A stretch of 64,000 nucleotides of DNA from Spiroplasma syrphidicola EA-1 (GTDB lineage Bacteria > Bacillota_I > Bacilli_A > Mycoplasmatales > Mycoplasmataceae), in contig NC_021284.1 of NCBI RefSeq assembly GCF_000400955.1, forward strand, positions 620,001 through 684,000. The letters run 5' to 3'. Each line of letters starts with the position of its first letter. The stretch's first letter is position 1. Under the pieces are notes generated by a model. It did no database searches and had not been told where the DNA came from. It saw only the letters and a program-made list of their open reading frames with translations. Position numbers and translations under genes: made by a program. Below are positions 52,791 through 64,000 of this stretch, in pieces.

Positions 52791-53267
52791 CTATTGTATT
52801 AGATTTCGAGTGATTTGTAAATCATCTAAAATTTTTCGTTGTAAACCAAACATAACTTCTTCATCAGCTGGTTCAATATGATCATATCCTAAAATATGAA
52901 GCATGCCATGTGTAAATAAAAAAGCTAATTCCCGACGTAAAGAGTGGTGATAAGCCTCGGCTTGTTCAATTGCTTTTTGCGGGCAAATAAAAATATCCCC
53001 TAAAACTCTAATCCCAAGTACTTTACCAAAATCAATTGGGCTCTCATCTTCAAGGGGAAAAGTTAACACATCAGCAACATAGTCTTTATTGCGATATTGT
53101 TGATTAAGTTCGACTTGTGTCGCAGGATTAACAAACGTCAATGATAATTCTAACGGTTCTGTAATCGCTAAAACTGTTTTAACATGGGCAAAAATTGCTT
53201 CAAAATCAGGCAAATATTTTTCCAGATCAATCGCTGTTTCGTTAGTAATGTCAAAGATATCTGTCAT
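52791..53267 (-). CDS. ybeY: Endoribonuclease YbeY
   Basis: Metal-dependent RNase for 16S rRNA 3' maturation and ribosome quality control. 158 residues. The zinc site HGMLHILGYDH (about residues 122-132) is intact, with YRNKDYVADVLTFPLED and LGDIFICPQKAIEQA upstream. First gene of ybeY-dgkA-cdd. Confidence 0.96.
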   Translation of the reverse strand: MTDIFDITNETAIDLEKYLPDFEAIFAHVKTVLAITEPLELSLTFVNPATQVELNQQYRNKDYVADVLTFPLEDESPIDFGKVLGIRVLGDIFICPQKAIEQAEAYHHSLRRELAFLFTHGMLHILGYDHIEPADEEVMFGLQRKILDDLQITRNLIQ

Positions 53268-53284
53268 CCGTTCACCCTCTTTTT

Positions 53285-53671
53285 TTAAAATAAAATATCT
53301 ATTAAATATTTTAGCATTGTTTTAGGGGGTAATTCAAGTTTTGCTAGTAAAAAAAGCGGAAATTGATAGGACACATCTCATGAAGCTAACGAATAACTCC
53401 CTGTTGGGGTTCGTTTTAAATCAAGACTTGTTTTTAGCCATGTTTTATTATACTGAAAATAAAGAATCGCTTTTTTATTGTTAAAATTAAGGTTTTCTTT
53501 CTTTGTTGGAATAAATTGAAAATCAACCTCGCTACTATCAAGGGGGTTAATATTTTTGATAATATAGCCTCCTTCAAAGTTCTTAACATAATTAAAACCA
53601 AGAAATAACATTAAAAAAATTGTTATTATCAGTAAAATAAGACTTAAAAAAGTAGTTTTACCTTTAATCAT
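53285..53671 (-). CDS. Small single-span membrane protein linked to the exporter
   Basis: A 128-residue protein: one N-terminal hydrophobic helix (FLSLILLIITIFLMLFLGF, residues 8-26) then a soluble, probably extracellular domain of about 100 residues (YIIKNINPLDSSEVDFQF, YFQYNKTWLKTSLDLKR). It overlaps the end of the exporter gene by 8 bases, so the two are coupled. The layout recalls a very short HlyD-like accessory protein, but no HlyD motif is visible. The last 30 residues follow a UGA Trp. Confidence 0.65.
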
Positions 53672-55715
53672 TTTGTTTAAACTCCCTTTCTAAATCAATG
53701 ATTTGTTCAAAACATTGCTCAATCATTAAATCATGACCAGCGTAAATAATAACTTTATTACGCTTTAACTTAAGTAAGAATTGGATTAAAAGTTTTTTTG
53801 ATACATTATCAACATTACTCAACCCTTCATCAATTAAATAAACATCGCGGTCTTGTCCTAACATTTTTATAAAATTAATGATTTGAATTTGTCCCTTTGA
53901 AAGAGTAGGTTCATTGGCATTAATAAGTGTTGTTAATTTAATTTGATTACGGTGAAAAACTGTTTGAATTTCTTCAAAATTAAAAATTTGATAATTGCAG
54001 CCTTGATTAAAATTAGTAATATTATCATAAACCGTTCCAGCAAATAAATATTGTTGTTGGACAAGACTATAAATTTTTGTAGCTATTAAACCTGGTGATA
54101 TTAACGTTAAATTATAATTATTATTTATTCTAATTTCACCCTCTTCGGTTAACAACATTTTGCTTAATAAAAGTAACAAGGTTGTTTTACCAATCCCACT
54201 ACGACCTTTCACAAAGAGATGACCAGAAAAAGTTAAGGTTACATTTTTAAATAGTATTTCTGCATCATTGGCATAAGATAATTCAACTAAATTAAGACTT
54301 GTAATCGTAGGTAAACTAACAATTTCGTTTTGTTCTGAGGCTTGTTTAAAAATAAAAGATCGCGTTCTTATAAAAGCGTCATAAAATTTTGTTTTTTGAA
54401 CGATTAAAACTGAATTACTAATAATAAAATCATTCATGTAAATCGCCAGGGCCGAATAAAATAATAAATCACCAATGCTAAAAACAGCATGAAAAATTAA
54501 GGTAAAAGAAAAATAAAAGATAATATAACTAATTATTTGGCTTAAAAAGCTTTGGAGCAAATTTTGCCCTAAAATAACTTGTTGGAGTTTAAAGTTTTTT
54601 GTCAAAAAAATATTTAGTTGTTGTTCTCATTGATAACTACAATATCCTGTTAAATTACTCCCCCGTTGGGCCAAAAAACTATCATACAAAGCAAGCGTGT
54701 GATTTTGCAGCTTTACCCCTTGATTATAATAAACTTGATAATGATATTTATGAACATGTAAAAATATCAGCATCATTAAAAAAGATAAAATATTTTCAAT
54801 TAAGACAATAATTAAAATTGTGCTATTCATAATCAGTAAAATAAAAAAACTTATTAAAAACATTAAAAAAGTAACTAATAGTTGCGAAAGATGACTACCC
54901 AGAAACGTGGCTAATAAAGCCAAGTCTTCTTGCAACTTGATTCAATTACTACGACTAATTTTGATGACTTCTTGATATGATAATTGATTAAAATTACTTA
55001 TAAATTGGCAGAGTAATTTTTTGGTAATTTGCTGATTTAAATAATTGTTTAAAAGCGTTGTAAAATAATTAACAAATAACCGAAAAAGTAAAATAATAAT
55101 AAAAGCAATAAAAATAATGCCCAGATCATTATTGACCGCATTAGTAAGTTGATCAAAATAGACTTTTAAAAAGCTTTTACTAAAAATTAAAGATAAATTT
55201 AAAAGAAGTGTTAAAGTAAAAATCGCGCAAAGAGTTTTGCGATAAGGTTTTAGAAAAACAAACAAACTAAAAAACGATGTTCGGTTAGAAACTCATTTAT
55301 TTGCTTTTTTAGTAAAGATAATAATCCCTTGAAAAATATTTAAAAAATCATCGCTACTAATTGAGGTAACTTTATCGCTACTAGGATCAGCCATTAAATA
55401 TTTTTGCCCTTTTTTTTCATAGATAATAATATAATGAAAATCGCCGTTCTCATTTTTAACATAAGCAATAAGGGGTTGGTCGATTTTTTGTTCAAGAAAT
55501 TCCTGATTAGTAATTTGATAAGGCGTAAAAGTTAGTTGATACTTATTTGCTAATTGACCTAAATCATAGATACTTAATGCTGTTTCGGGCTGGTAATATT
55601 GCATTTTTAAATCTAATAAACTAATTTTTTGTTGGTGATAATATTCAATTAGCATTCCTAAACAAGCAAAGCCACAGTCATTTCTACTTTCTTGTTTTAA
55701 AAAAGGATAAATCAT
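53664..55715 (-). CDS. Peptidase-containing ABC exporter (bacteriocin type)
   Basis: A 683-residue PCAT exporter: N-terminal C39 cysteine peptidase (Cys in QESRNDCGFACLGM, residues 9-22; His in FHYIIIYEKKG; Asp in MADPSSD), six-helix membrane domain (residues 155-440), and a nucleotide-binding domain with Walker A GRSGIGKTTLL, signature LSKGQIQ (for LSGGQ), Walker B DVYLIDEGLS and a GHD switch His. Such proteins cut the leader at a Gly-Gly site and export the peptide. ATG at 55715 chosen for its RBS; a TTG three codons upstream is possible. No precursor gene with a Gly-Gly leader was seen nearby. The frame is continuous under code 4. Confidence 0.9.
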
Positions 55716-55771
55716 TTCCCCCAACCTTTCTGTTAACTATTTAACAGCGAAAGTAACAAATTCCTTTTAAC

Positions 55772-55800
55772 AAAAAAACAGTTTTGCAACTGTTTTATAA
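55772..55800 (-). terminator. Intrinsic terminator after mgtA
   Basis: Stem AAAACAGTT/AACTGTTTT with a 4-base loop and T-run on the minus strand. Confidence 0.85.
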
Positions 55801-58509
55801 TCAGAACTTATAAATTTTTTTATAAATAATTTTAATAACGATACTAATCGCGGCAAATAAGAGGACTCCCCCCGCTAAATAAGCGTACCAAATGGCTGGA
55901 GGTGGCGCTAGTTGAATCCAGCTACCAACAACAGGAATATATGGTAAAGCAAACACAAAGATGATGATTGCTAATAATGGTAAAGCTAACGCTAATGGAG
56001 GACGATTTTTAAAGAGATTTAGTTTATCTGTTCGCATAAAGAATATCATTAAAATATGTAAAACGGCTCCCTCAGTAAACATTGTTGTTTGAAACTGATA
56101 AATTAAATTAACATTTTCTGGGTTATTATAATCAATTTGACCCATTGTTCCTAACGATGTTAAAATAATTCCCATTACAATAAAGTTTAAAACACTAATA
56201 AAAGTTACGGATGGACCATTTCAAAACGTAAATGAAAGAATTCCTTTTGTATCTCAATTCCGTGGTTTTTGGGCAAAGTCAGGATCAACTTTATCAAAAA
56301 CAACGGCTACTTGTGAAAAATCATATAATAAATTTTGAAATAAAATTTGAATTGGCGCCATTGGGGCAAAAGCCAATCATGATGAAGCAATTAACAATGA
56401 TAACATTAAACCAAAATTAGCCCCAATTGTTACTTTTAAATATTTAATAATATTTCCAAAGATATTACGACCTTCTAAAATCCCATGTTCTAAAACTGCC
56501 AATGATTTTTCTAACAAAATGATATCTGAAGCTTCTTTGGCAATATCAGTTGCGTTATTAACTGAAATCGCGACATCACTTTTTCGTAGCGCTAGCGCAT
56601 CATTAATTCCATCCCCCATATAACCAACTTTATGTTTATTACTTTTTAAAACATCAATTATTTTGGCTTTTTGTAAAGGGGTTAATTTGGCAAAAATTGT
56701 TGTTGTTTCAACAGCATGTTTTAACTGTTCAGGTGATAATTCATCAACTTCTTCCCCTAATAATGTTCCCTCAACTTTTAAGCCAATTTGGGCACAAACT
56801 GAAGTTGTTACTTGGGGTGAATCACCAGTTAAGATTTTCATTGTTACCCCATATTTTTTTAACAATTTTAATGTTTCTTCGACATCTTTTTTAACAACAT
56901 CTGTAAAACATAAAAATCCTAAAAAAACTAAATCTTGTTCATCAGCAATTGTTACTGCCGAGCTAGTCGTATTTTTATAAGCAATCGCAATTACTCGTAA
57001 ACCCTCTTGGTTTAATAATAATAAATCTTCAATTATTTTTAATTTTTGGGTTTGATCTAATGGGAGAATATCACCATCATTATCAAGGTAATTACAAACC
57101 GCTAAAATTTCTTCAACGGCCCCTTTACTAATTAAAGTATGTTCTTGTTTAGCAACATTATTTAATAACACTGACATTTTCCGGCGGGTAAAATCAAATG
57201 GAATTTCATCTAACATTTGATACTTATCTTTTAAATCACTAGTATAATTGACTCTTTTATAATCTAAAATAGCATTATCAATTTGATTACGCATCCCCGT
57301 TTGAAAATAACTATTTAAATAACCATATTTTAAAACTTGCGGATTATTAATTTTATTAACATTATAGTAATTAACTAATTTAATTTCATCTTCAGTCAAG
57401 GTTCCTGTTTTATCAGTACATAAAACATCAATCGCTCCTAAGTTTTGAACGGCATCTAATTGCTTAATAACAACTTTTTGTTTGGCTAAGCGCTTACTTC
57501 CTTTCGTTAAATTAGCGGCCACAATCATTGGTAATGATTCGGGTGTTAAACCAACAGCAACTGATACGGCAAAAACAACAGCATTTAACCATTGTCCTGT
57601 TCGCACCCCATTTAAAACTAAGACTAACGGTACCATTACTAAAATCATAATAATAATTAAACGGGTAATTTTTTTGATCCCGATATTAAAATTAGTTTCA
57701 ACTTTAATTGTTTGTAATTCGGTATTAATGGCTCCTAAATAAGTTGCGGCCCCAGTATTAACAACAACACCAATGGCACTACCACCAACAATACTGCTGC
57801 CCATAAAACAAAAGTTAGAAATATCGAATAAAGCTTTGTTGGTACTATTATTTAAAATTGTTTTATAAGCGGGAGTTGACTCCCCATTCAAAACAGATTG
57901 ATTGACTAATAAATTTTTGGTATATAAAATCCTTACATCACATGGGACAATATCGCCAGTTGATAAATAAATTAAATCCCCCGGAACAATTTTTTGGGCT
58001 TCAATTTTTTGGACTTTTGTGACTAAATTAGCAATATTTTGTTCATTAATTAACGTCATTTTTGTAGCACCAGTTCGAATTACAAATGCGGTTTTTTTAA
58101 CCAACTGTTGTAATTCTTTTGATGTTCGGAACGCTTTATAGTTTTGAACAATTGAAATTATCGCACTTAATAACATCATAATTAGAATAATTACCGCACT
58201 AGCTAATGCTAATGAGTCAGTAAATTTTGTCATAATATAATTAACAATTTGAAAAACTAAAATAAAAATTAATAATAAATTAAAAGGATTAATAAAAGTC
58301 ATAAAAATCTCTTTTAAAAAACTAAATTTCTCTGGCCGAATTTGCGCAAAAGTTTTTGTTTTTAATAAATTATTTGCTTGTTCATCATCATAACCAAGAT
58401 GAGGAATTTTTAGACTATTAAGTAAATTTTCTTCATTATCATTAGCAATTGCTTGATATTGAAGAAAAAAATCATGATCATTTAAACTTTTGGCACTAAC
58501 TTTTTTCAT
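55795..58509 (-). CDS. mgtA: Magnesium-translocating P-type ATPase (P3B)
   Basis: Mg2+ importer of the P-type superfamily, 904 residues. Phosphorylation site DKTGTLTEDE (about residue 368), TGES-like LNGESTPAYK, the hinge MGDGINDALALRKSDVAISV, and about ten TM helices including the C-terminal block. KPRNWDTKGILSF and QFQTTMFTEGAVLHILMIFF match the MgtA/MgtB group. The end reads through a UGA Trp and stops at TAA 55795-55797. RBS GGAG. Directly upstream of the peptide exporter with its own terminator. Confidence 0.95.
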
Positions 58510-58546
58510 TTCTCGTCTCCTATGTAAATATCATAACATTAAAAAA

Positions 58547-58578
58547 TAAAAAAAGATTTAAGAACATAAATCTTTTTT
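58547..58578 (-). terminator. Intrinsic terminator after the ABC transporter gene
   Basis: AAAAAGATTTA/TAAATCTTTTT stem with a 6-base loop; T run on the minus strand, next to the stop codon. Confidence 0.88.
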
Positions 58579-58587
58579 TACAATAAA

Positions 58588-60546
58588 TTAATTCATTAAT
58601 CCTGCTTCATATAATTTTTTAAAGCGGCCATCAACTTTTTTTAATTCTTCAAAGGTTCCAGTTTGACAAACCCCTTTTCCTTTTTCTAAAACTAAAATCT
58701 GGTCAACATTTTTAATGGTACTTAGACGATGCGCAATAATAATTGTTGTTCGCCCTTTCATTAATTTGTCTAGTTCAACTTGAATTTCTTTTTCAACGAT
58801 ATTATCTAAAGCACTAGTTGCTTCATCTAAAATTAAAATTTCGGGATTACGTAAGAACATTCGGGCAATTACTAAGCGCTGTTTTTGCCCCCCTGATAAA
58901 ATAAATCCCCGTTCTCCTAAGATTGTTTCAAAACCTTCTGGTAATGATGAGATAAAATCATATAACTCAGCTTTTTTAGCCGCTTCTTCAATTTCGGCCT
59001 TGCTAACATCAACGACCCCATAACCAATATTGTCATAAAATGTTCCATATAATAATTGAGGTTCTTGTTCAACATAACCAACATGGTCTAAATATGATTT
59101 CAAGTTAATTTCTTTTAAATTTTTATCATTATTAACATAAATAGTTCCTTTCGAAGGATCATAGTAACGTAATAATAATTTTGCAATTGTTGATTTACCA
59201 ACCCCGGTTTCGCCAACAAAGGCATATGATTTTCCTTGGACGAATTTAAAGTTAAAGTTTTCTAAAATGTACCGTTCTTTTTCATCATCGTTGTCATATT
59301 TAAAGTAAACATTTTCAAAGACAATATTACCAGAAATATCAGTTAAGCCCTGACGATCTTCATTGACATCAATTTTTGAAGTTTGTTCAAAAATGTCCGC
59401 TACCCGCATTGATGATGTTGAAGCTTGCGCTAAATTACCTAGTAAACGAACAACTTGAATAATTGGAAAAATTAGCGAGTTAATACTCATTGAAATTGAT
59501 AGCATTACGGTTGCATCTAATTTTTGTTGATTAACAAAAACAATCCCAACAATTAAAGCAATTGTATTCATACTTGTTAAAGTAGTAATAACAAAGGCAA
59601 TTAACAATGACTGGGCGCGAATTGCTTGCATACTTACTTTATAATAGTTTTTATGAATATCAGTAAAACGTTTTTTTTCATATTGACTAGTGCCACTAGC
59701 TTTAATTAGCCGAATAGTATTTAAACGGTCATTAACATCCCCATTGACATTTGAAACAACTTGACGTTGTTTATACATTAACCGACGAATAAAAGTAAAA
59801 CAAAAGGCTGTTAACAAGAGGATTCCAAATGAAATTCCTAGAATAATCCCTGATAATTCTGCTACTGTTCCAGCCCCATTTTTGAAGACATAATTACCAT
59901 TTTCATCTAGTTGCGGAATAATTTTACCATCTAATTCAGTATATTGTAAAATACGGTTATCTAGGGTAAACATAATCGCTATCGCTCCAAAAAAGGTAAA
60001 GAAAGCATTTAAAAAGTTTTGAGGAACTTGATAGGCTTGATCTCCTAAAATTTGTGTATCAGAAATTAATCTTGTTAAAATATCTCCCATTTTTTTATCA
60101 TGATAATAATTCATATCTAAATCAATTAACTTATTTAAAACTTTTAAACGAATATCAATTTCAATTTTTCGTGAAATTGATCCTCCTACTCAGTTTTGTA
60201 AATATAAAAAGATTCCTGATACAATAAATGAACTGGCAAATCCAATTGCTCAATAAATTAATGTCATTCAAGGCATTGCCGGATCAGATAAACTTGTCCG
60301 TGCAAAAATTCCTGTTTGCAATTCAGTCATAACAATATTTGTTAGTTTTGGTAACGCCACAGTAATCCCAGCTGTTACCATCACAAAAATAATTAACAGC
60401 AATCATCGAAATCAGTATTGCTTATAATAAATTGATAGTAATTTAAAAAATCCCATTTTTGAAGGTTTTTTATCTTTTTCACGAGTATTAGCAGCAAGAG
60501 TTTCTTCTTGACTATTAGTACTTGCTTGTGCTGTGGTTGTACTCAT
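58588..60546 (-). CDS. ABC transporter, fused permease-ATPase (multidrug/lipid type)
   Basis: A 652-residue half-transporter of the MsbA/LmrA/McjD type. A hydrophilic N-terminal tail (residues 1-30), six TM helices (about 40-370; an odd large loop at residues 195-225 between TM3 and TM4, acidic), then the ATPase: Walker A GETGVGKSTIAKLL, signature LSGGQKQRL, Walker B ILILDEATSALD, and HRLSTIKN. ATG at 60546 with AAGGAGG. Homodimeric or paired export is probable; substrate unknown. The frame is continuous with UGA as Trp. Confidence 0.92.
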
Positions 60547-60711
60547 TATTTTCCTCCTTGTTTTCAATGTTTTATGCTATGTTTATTTTACCGTAAATTA
60601 TAAAAAAACCGAATTATTTTTGTAAATGCGCTAATTAAAGTACTTTTTTACTATTAAATTAAAATTATAATAAATTTTAATGGCATTAATGATTATTATA
60701 ATCTTATAATT

Positions 60712-60748
60712 AAAATGATAGATGGCCAATATTATCTCTCATTTTAAT
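60712..60748 (-). terminator. Possible terminator after the propeller protein
   Basis: Inverted repeat TTAAAATGA/TCATTTTAA with a 19-base loop just after the stop, but without a clear T run. Between 60547 and 60711 nothing else is seen. Confidence 0.4.
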
Positions 60749-60749
60749 T

Positions 60750-62891
60750 TTATTGACTATTTAAATGATAAATCGAGGTTTTACTACTCAATAAAATAGT
60801 TTTATTTTTTAGTTGTATCATACTTATGTTAATAAAGTAATCATTTTCTAATATTTTTTCCTTAATTGTTCCATTATTATTCAATTGGTAAATTGCGGAA
60901 ATATAGTTAGATCAACCTCCAACGCCAGCCAGCACCGTTTCATCTTGCAATTGCAATAAAGAGACTCTTCCATTATTAAATTTTTGATCAACAATTAGTT
61001 TTTTGTTAAAACTATTAGGATCTAATTCATATATTGATCCATAAGGGAAATCAGTTCCAATTAACACCTTTTCATTATTAAGTTGTTTCATTGAATTAAT
61101 ACCACCATCTATTCCCTTATTAACTTTTTTTTCTACTGAAAAGCTTTGCCCAGATTTCCGCAATTGATAAATTGAGCCATAGCTTCTCACACTACTCTTT
61201 ACCGATACTCCTATCAAAATAGTGCCATCTTTTAGTTCCTCTATTGCATTAACAGCACCATCCTCAATATTTTTAATTAATCTTTCTTTAATTGAACCAT
61301 CACTATTTAACTGATAAATTACTCCCCCTATATTATTGTATTGACCCTCTGTCCCAGCTAAAATCATACCATCTGATAACTCGACCAACGAATAAACTGG
61401 CTTATTATCAAATTTTCTATCAACAACTTTCTTAATAATTTTACCATCAGAATTTAACTGATAAATCGAGCCAGCATCAGTTCCGGCCAAAATCGTCTCA
61501 TTTTTTAATTGGATTAATGACCTAATACTGCTATCAAAAGATTGTCCTGCTGGTTGTTCAACTTTTTCCTTAATTGTTCCTATGCTTGGATTAAAAATTC
61601 GATAATCAACTGTAACTGTTTCAGAACTAATAATATAATTCCGGCTATTGGAGTTAACTTTTATTTTGGCTTGATTACTATTGATAGAACTTATATCAAC
61701 CCCAATTTCATCAACATATAGTTTTGGATTTAATTTTTCAATTTTAGCTAGAATAGTTGTTGATTCATTATTTTTAATGTCTCCTAATTTAGTAGTTGTT
61801 AAAACTTCTCATAATAATTTTTTATTAGTGTTACTAAAATATACTTTTAATTGATCATTATGAACATAAACTTTATTATCTTCAATAACCTTTAAATCAG
61901 CAGAAACTATTTGGTTAGCAGTCTTAATATTTTCAATTGTAACATCATTGGTATCTAAACCAAGATTTGCCCTTTTAACTATTGTCAACAAACTTTGCGG
62001 ATCATTTGGAACATTAGTTAAATTTGAAAAATTATTTATCGTAACATCAGTTTTTAATGTTTTTAATTTAGCATAATAATAAACATTTATGAAAGAATTT
62101 AAATCATATCTATAACTTCATGATTTAACGGAAATTATTGCTGAAGTTTGAGTAATATTCTCAATTAATAATTCTTTAATTACTAAATCTGGGTTTTGTA
62201 GTTTCGCTGCATTTAAAATCGTTTCTTCCCGATTATCATCAATTTCCCCTAATTCAGGATTTTTTAAATGTTCATTCAAATTAATTCTTCAGTTTATAAT
62301 AGGTGCTTGACCATTAACATTCTTATTCGCAAGGCTGGTAAAATATCATCCTAAAACACTTCCTATTGTTGCCAAAATTAAAATTAAAGCTAACACTATA
62401 CCTAATAGCATTTTTTTAAACTTTAACAGATGAAAATCATGACGATTTAAAATCGCCATTTGTTGATTAAAATTACGTTGCATCATTAAATTATTTGTTT
62501 TTATTAATTGTTGGGCAATTGCATATGTTTCTTCTTTATTATTAACTGTTAACTGATTACTTTTATGCTTATTTTCTTTAATCCGATCAATTGTCGTTTG
62601 TGACAATATTAATTTATCATTAGCAATTTTTATTTTTGGTGAACCATCACCATTATATAAATCTTCTTTTCAAAAGAAAACATAAGAATCTTTTTTACAA
62701 AAAATAAACGCTAACGGAACCAAACCATTATCATTATCAATACTACGTTCCTTATCAACATAACAAGCAAATAATTTTAAATCCTTTAAATCTTTTATCG
62801 GATTCTTTTTTGCTGCAGTAATAACTTTTTTAAACTTTTCCTGACAATTATTACACATACTATCATAAAAAATTTTTTCTTTATTTTCCAT
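60750..62891 (-). CDS. Membrane-anchored protein with tandem domains and beta-propeller
   Basis: A 713-residue protein, one frame with UGA as Trp. N-terminal ~160 residues are cytoplasmic, with a Cys pair in MCNNCQEKF; one TM helix (LLGIVLALILILATIGSVLG, about 162-182). Then three repeats of about 65 residues (landmarks: NREETILNAAKLQNPDL, DPQSLLTIVKRANLGLD, ESTTILAKIEKLNPKL). The last ~270 residues hold about six units of 45 residues with the theme [IV]LAGT..GSIYQLNSDG-.IK, most like a beta-propeller. Type-II topology would put the repeats outside. A surface adhesin or sensor is possible, not shown. RBS GGAG; TATAAT about 46 bases upstream. Confidence 0.65.
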
Positions 62892-62936
62892 ATTTGTTTC
62901 TCCAATTGATACAATAAAAAATTCTAAATATTATTA

Positions 62937-62942
62937 ATTATA
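62937..62942 (-). promoter_or_regulatory. -10 box for the propeller protein gene
   Basis: TATAAT on the minus strand, about 46 bases before the ATG at 62891. Confidence 0.45.
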
Positions 62943-63039
62943 TATCTTTTGCTTTTTAAAAAATAAAAAAAGATTATAAATCAATTATATTTACAAATTT
63001 TTTTTGGTAAATTTTGGTAAATTGTCATTTAAATGAAAA

Positions 63040-63075
63040 AATAGTGAATTATGATAGATTAGTTCACTATTTTTT
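63040..63075 (-). terminator. Intrinsic terminator after the CorC-like gene
   Basis: Stem AAAATAGTGAA/TTCACTATTTT with a 13-base loop and T run, about 40 bases after the stop codon at 63115. Confidence 0.85.
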
Positions 63076-63114
63076 TAATTTAATCTCATTTCATTCCATT
63101 TTTTACTGAAATTA

Positions 63115-64000
63115 CTAATCTTCTAAATCATCATCAGGTTTTAAATCAGTTAATGATTCAATTTCAAACATTATTCCTTTCACATTACCACGACGGGTTT
63201 TTTTATTATTAATCCGAAAGGCATAATTATGATAAATAAATTCATTAGCACTCAGATTAGGATTTTTAATATCATAATTTGTTTGGCTGATAAACCATTG
63301 GTATAATGTTTGTCCCTGTGTATCTGGTGGGGCGGCAATTTGAAGATATTTTTGGAAAACTTTTGGGACACGCATATTACCATTAATTCAGAACATATGG
63401 TGACCAATTTCTTTCACTGATCCAGTTTCATCATCTTCATCATAGATTTCCCCAACTAGTTCTTCTAAAATGTCTTCCATTGTCACAACTCCTAAAAAAT
63501 CATTACTATCTTTACTTGAACTAACAATTGCCATATGAACTTGTTCTTGTTGCATGATTTCTAAGGCATCATCTAGCTTTAAATAACGCGATAAAAAAAT
63601 TGGTTCCGTTGATAATTTTTTAAAATCAAGTGTTTCATGGTCAATTAAGGCAATAAAAACATCCTTAATATTTAACAGACCAATTACTAAATCAGTTTTG
63701 CGATCTAAAACTGGCATCCGGGTATAACGCTCTTCTTTATAAAAAGTTTGTAATTCCCGTCATGGAATATCTGAATAAATTCATTTTACTTTATTCTTTT
63801 GGCGCATAACTGAACCAACATTTTTTTCATCAAAAACAATTGCTGATTCAATTAATTTTTTTTCATTTTTTTCTAATACCCCTTCTGATTCAATTGTTGA
63901 GATTAATTCTAACAATTCATTTTCGGTTGTAGATACTCCAGCATGGTGTTTTTTTATTACTAAAACTCATGTAAATGGATAAACTAGAATTTTTCAAAAG
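63115..64000 (-). CDS. CNNM/CorC-type transporter with CBS pair, 5' end outside window
   Basis: About 295 residues of the C-terminal part. From the right edge: the end of a TM domain (YPFTWVLVIKK), a linker with LISTIESEGVLEKNEKKLIE (typical of HlyC/CorC proteins), a pair of CBS domains (VGSVMRQ.., TRMPVLDRKTDLVIGLLNIKD, MAIVSSSKDSNDFLGVVTMEDILEELVGEIYDEDDE), and a C-terminal CorC_HlyC domain (WINGNMRVPKV). Such proteins are linked to Mg2+/Co2+ homeostasis. UGA as Trp in several places. TAG stop at 63115-63117 and a terminator follow. Confidence 0.9.

Noticed and set aside
56663-56980. Plus-strand ORF antisense to mgtA
   Set aside because: Shadow of a highly conserved ATPase region; no RBS and no protein-like composition.
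1960-64000. Many genes look broken into several ORFs at in-frame TGA
   Set aside because: All join into full-length family members if UGA encodes Trp, and conserved Trp positions fall at these codons. They are not pseudogenes.
1-64000. CRISPR arrays, rRNA or tRNA genes, prophage modules
   Set aside because: No regularly spaced repeats, no conserved rRNA stretches or tRNA T-loop patterns (GGTTCGA), and no group of phage genes were seen by reading; a tRNAscan search would be needed to exclude tRNAs fully.

Overview
This window is AT-rich bacterial DNA in which most genes read through only if UGA is tryptophan (genetic code 4). With the gene content (spiralin-like lipoprotein, two large Mollicutes-type surface lipoproteins, SecDF, RSH, formate-THF ligase/FolD, no cell-wall genes) this points to a Spiroplasma, probably of the clade that carries spiralin. 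That assignment is an inference. Nearly all genes lie on the minus strand. The apparent fragmentation of many reading frames is caused by UGA codons, not by decay. No rRNA, tRNA, CRISPR array or replication origin was recognised.

Layout. 1-11 kb: a tandem-repeat protein cut by the window edge, a dicarboxylate/amino-acid symporter, a translationally coupled malY-ridA-nox operon, alaS-ruvX, and a polytopic membrane protein. 11-19 kb: a housekeeping run rsh-apt-secDF-comN-like-ruvB-ruvA. 19-24 kb: an exonuclease-like protein, a 909-aa phospholipase-D/DEAH helicase fusion and a membrane protein. 24-29 kb: surface lipoproteins, namely a spiralin-like protein and two tandem paralogues that share a structured 5' leader. 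29-34.9 kb: DJ-1 protein, two small plus-strand genes, hpf, nadE, obg, a short DnaJ, miaA. 35-38.8 kb: an accessory stretch with a putative pseudoknotted RNA, another lipoprotein, a decayed membrane gene, an HNH-like protein without its key histidine, a TMEM164/YwaF protein and a frameshifted acetyltransferase.

39-47 kb: rpsO, truB-ribF, two plus-strand intergenic transcripts with good promoters and terminators, coaBC-coaX, two unknown proteins (one resembling a nucleotidyltransferase with altered catalytic residues), and fhs. fhs is divergent from folD; together they interconvert formate and folate one-carbon units. 48.2-49.5 kb: a complete IS3-family element, with a 3-bp target duplication, that split the folD/rbfA terminator hairpin. 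49.5-64 kb: rbfA, a Pr6Pr-like protein, an alpha/beta hydrolase, ybeY-dgkA-cdd, a peptidase-containing ABC exporter with a small membrane partner, an Mg2+ P-type ATPase, a multidrug-type ABC transporter, a beta-propeller-like membrane protein and a CBS/CorC protein cut by the right edge.

Operons are tight: stops and starts often overlap (TAATG), and intrinsic terminators are frequent and often bidirectional. Promoters, where visible, are the TTGNNN-17-TATAAT type. The most unusual signals are the structured RNA ahead of miaA, the two small transcripts between truB and coaX, the shared leaders of the paired lipoproteins, the slippery site inside the in-frame transposase, and the exporter with no visible substrate gene.
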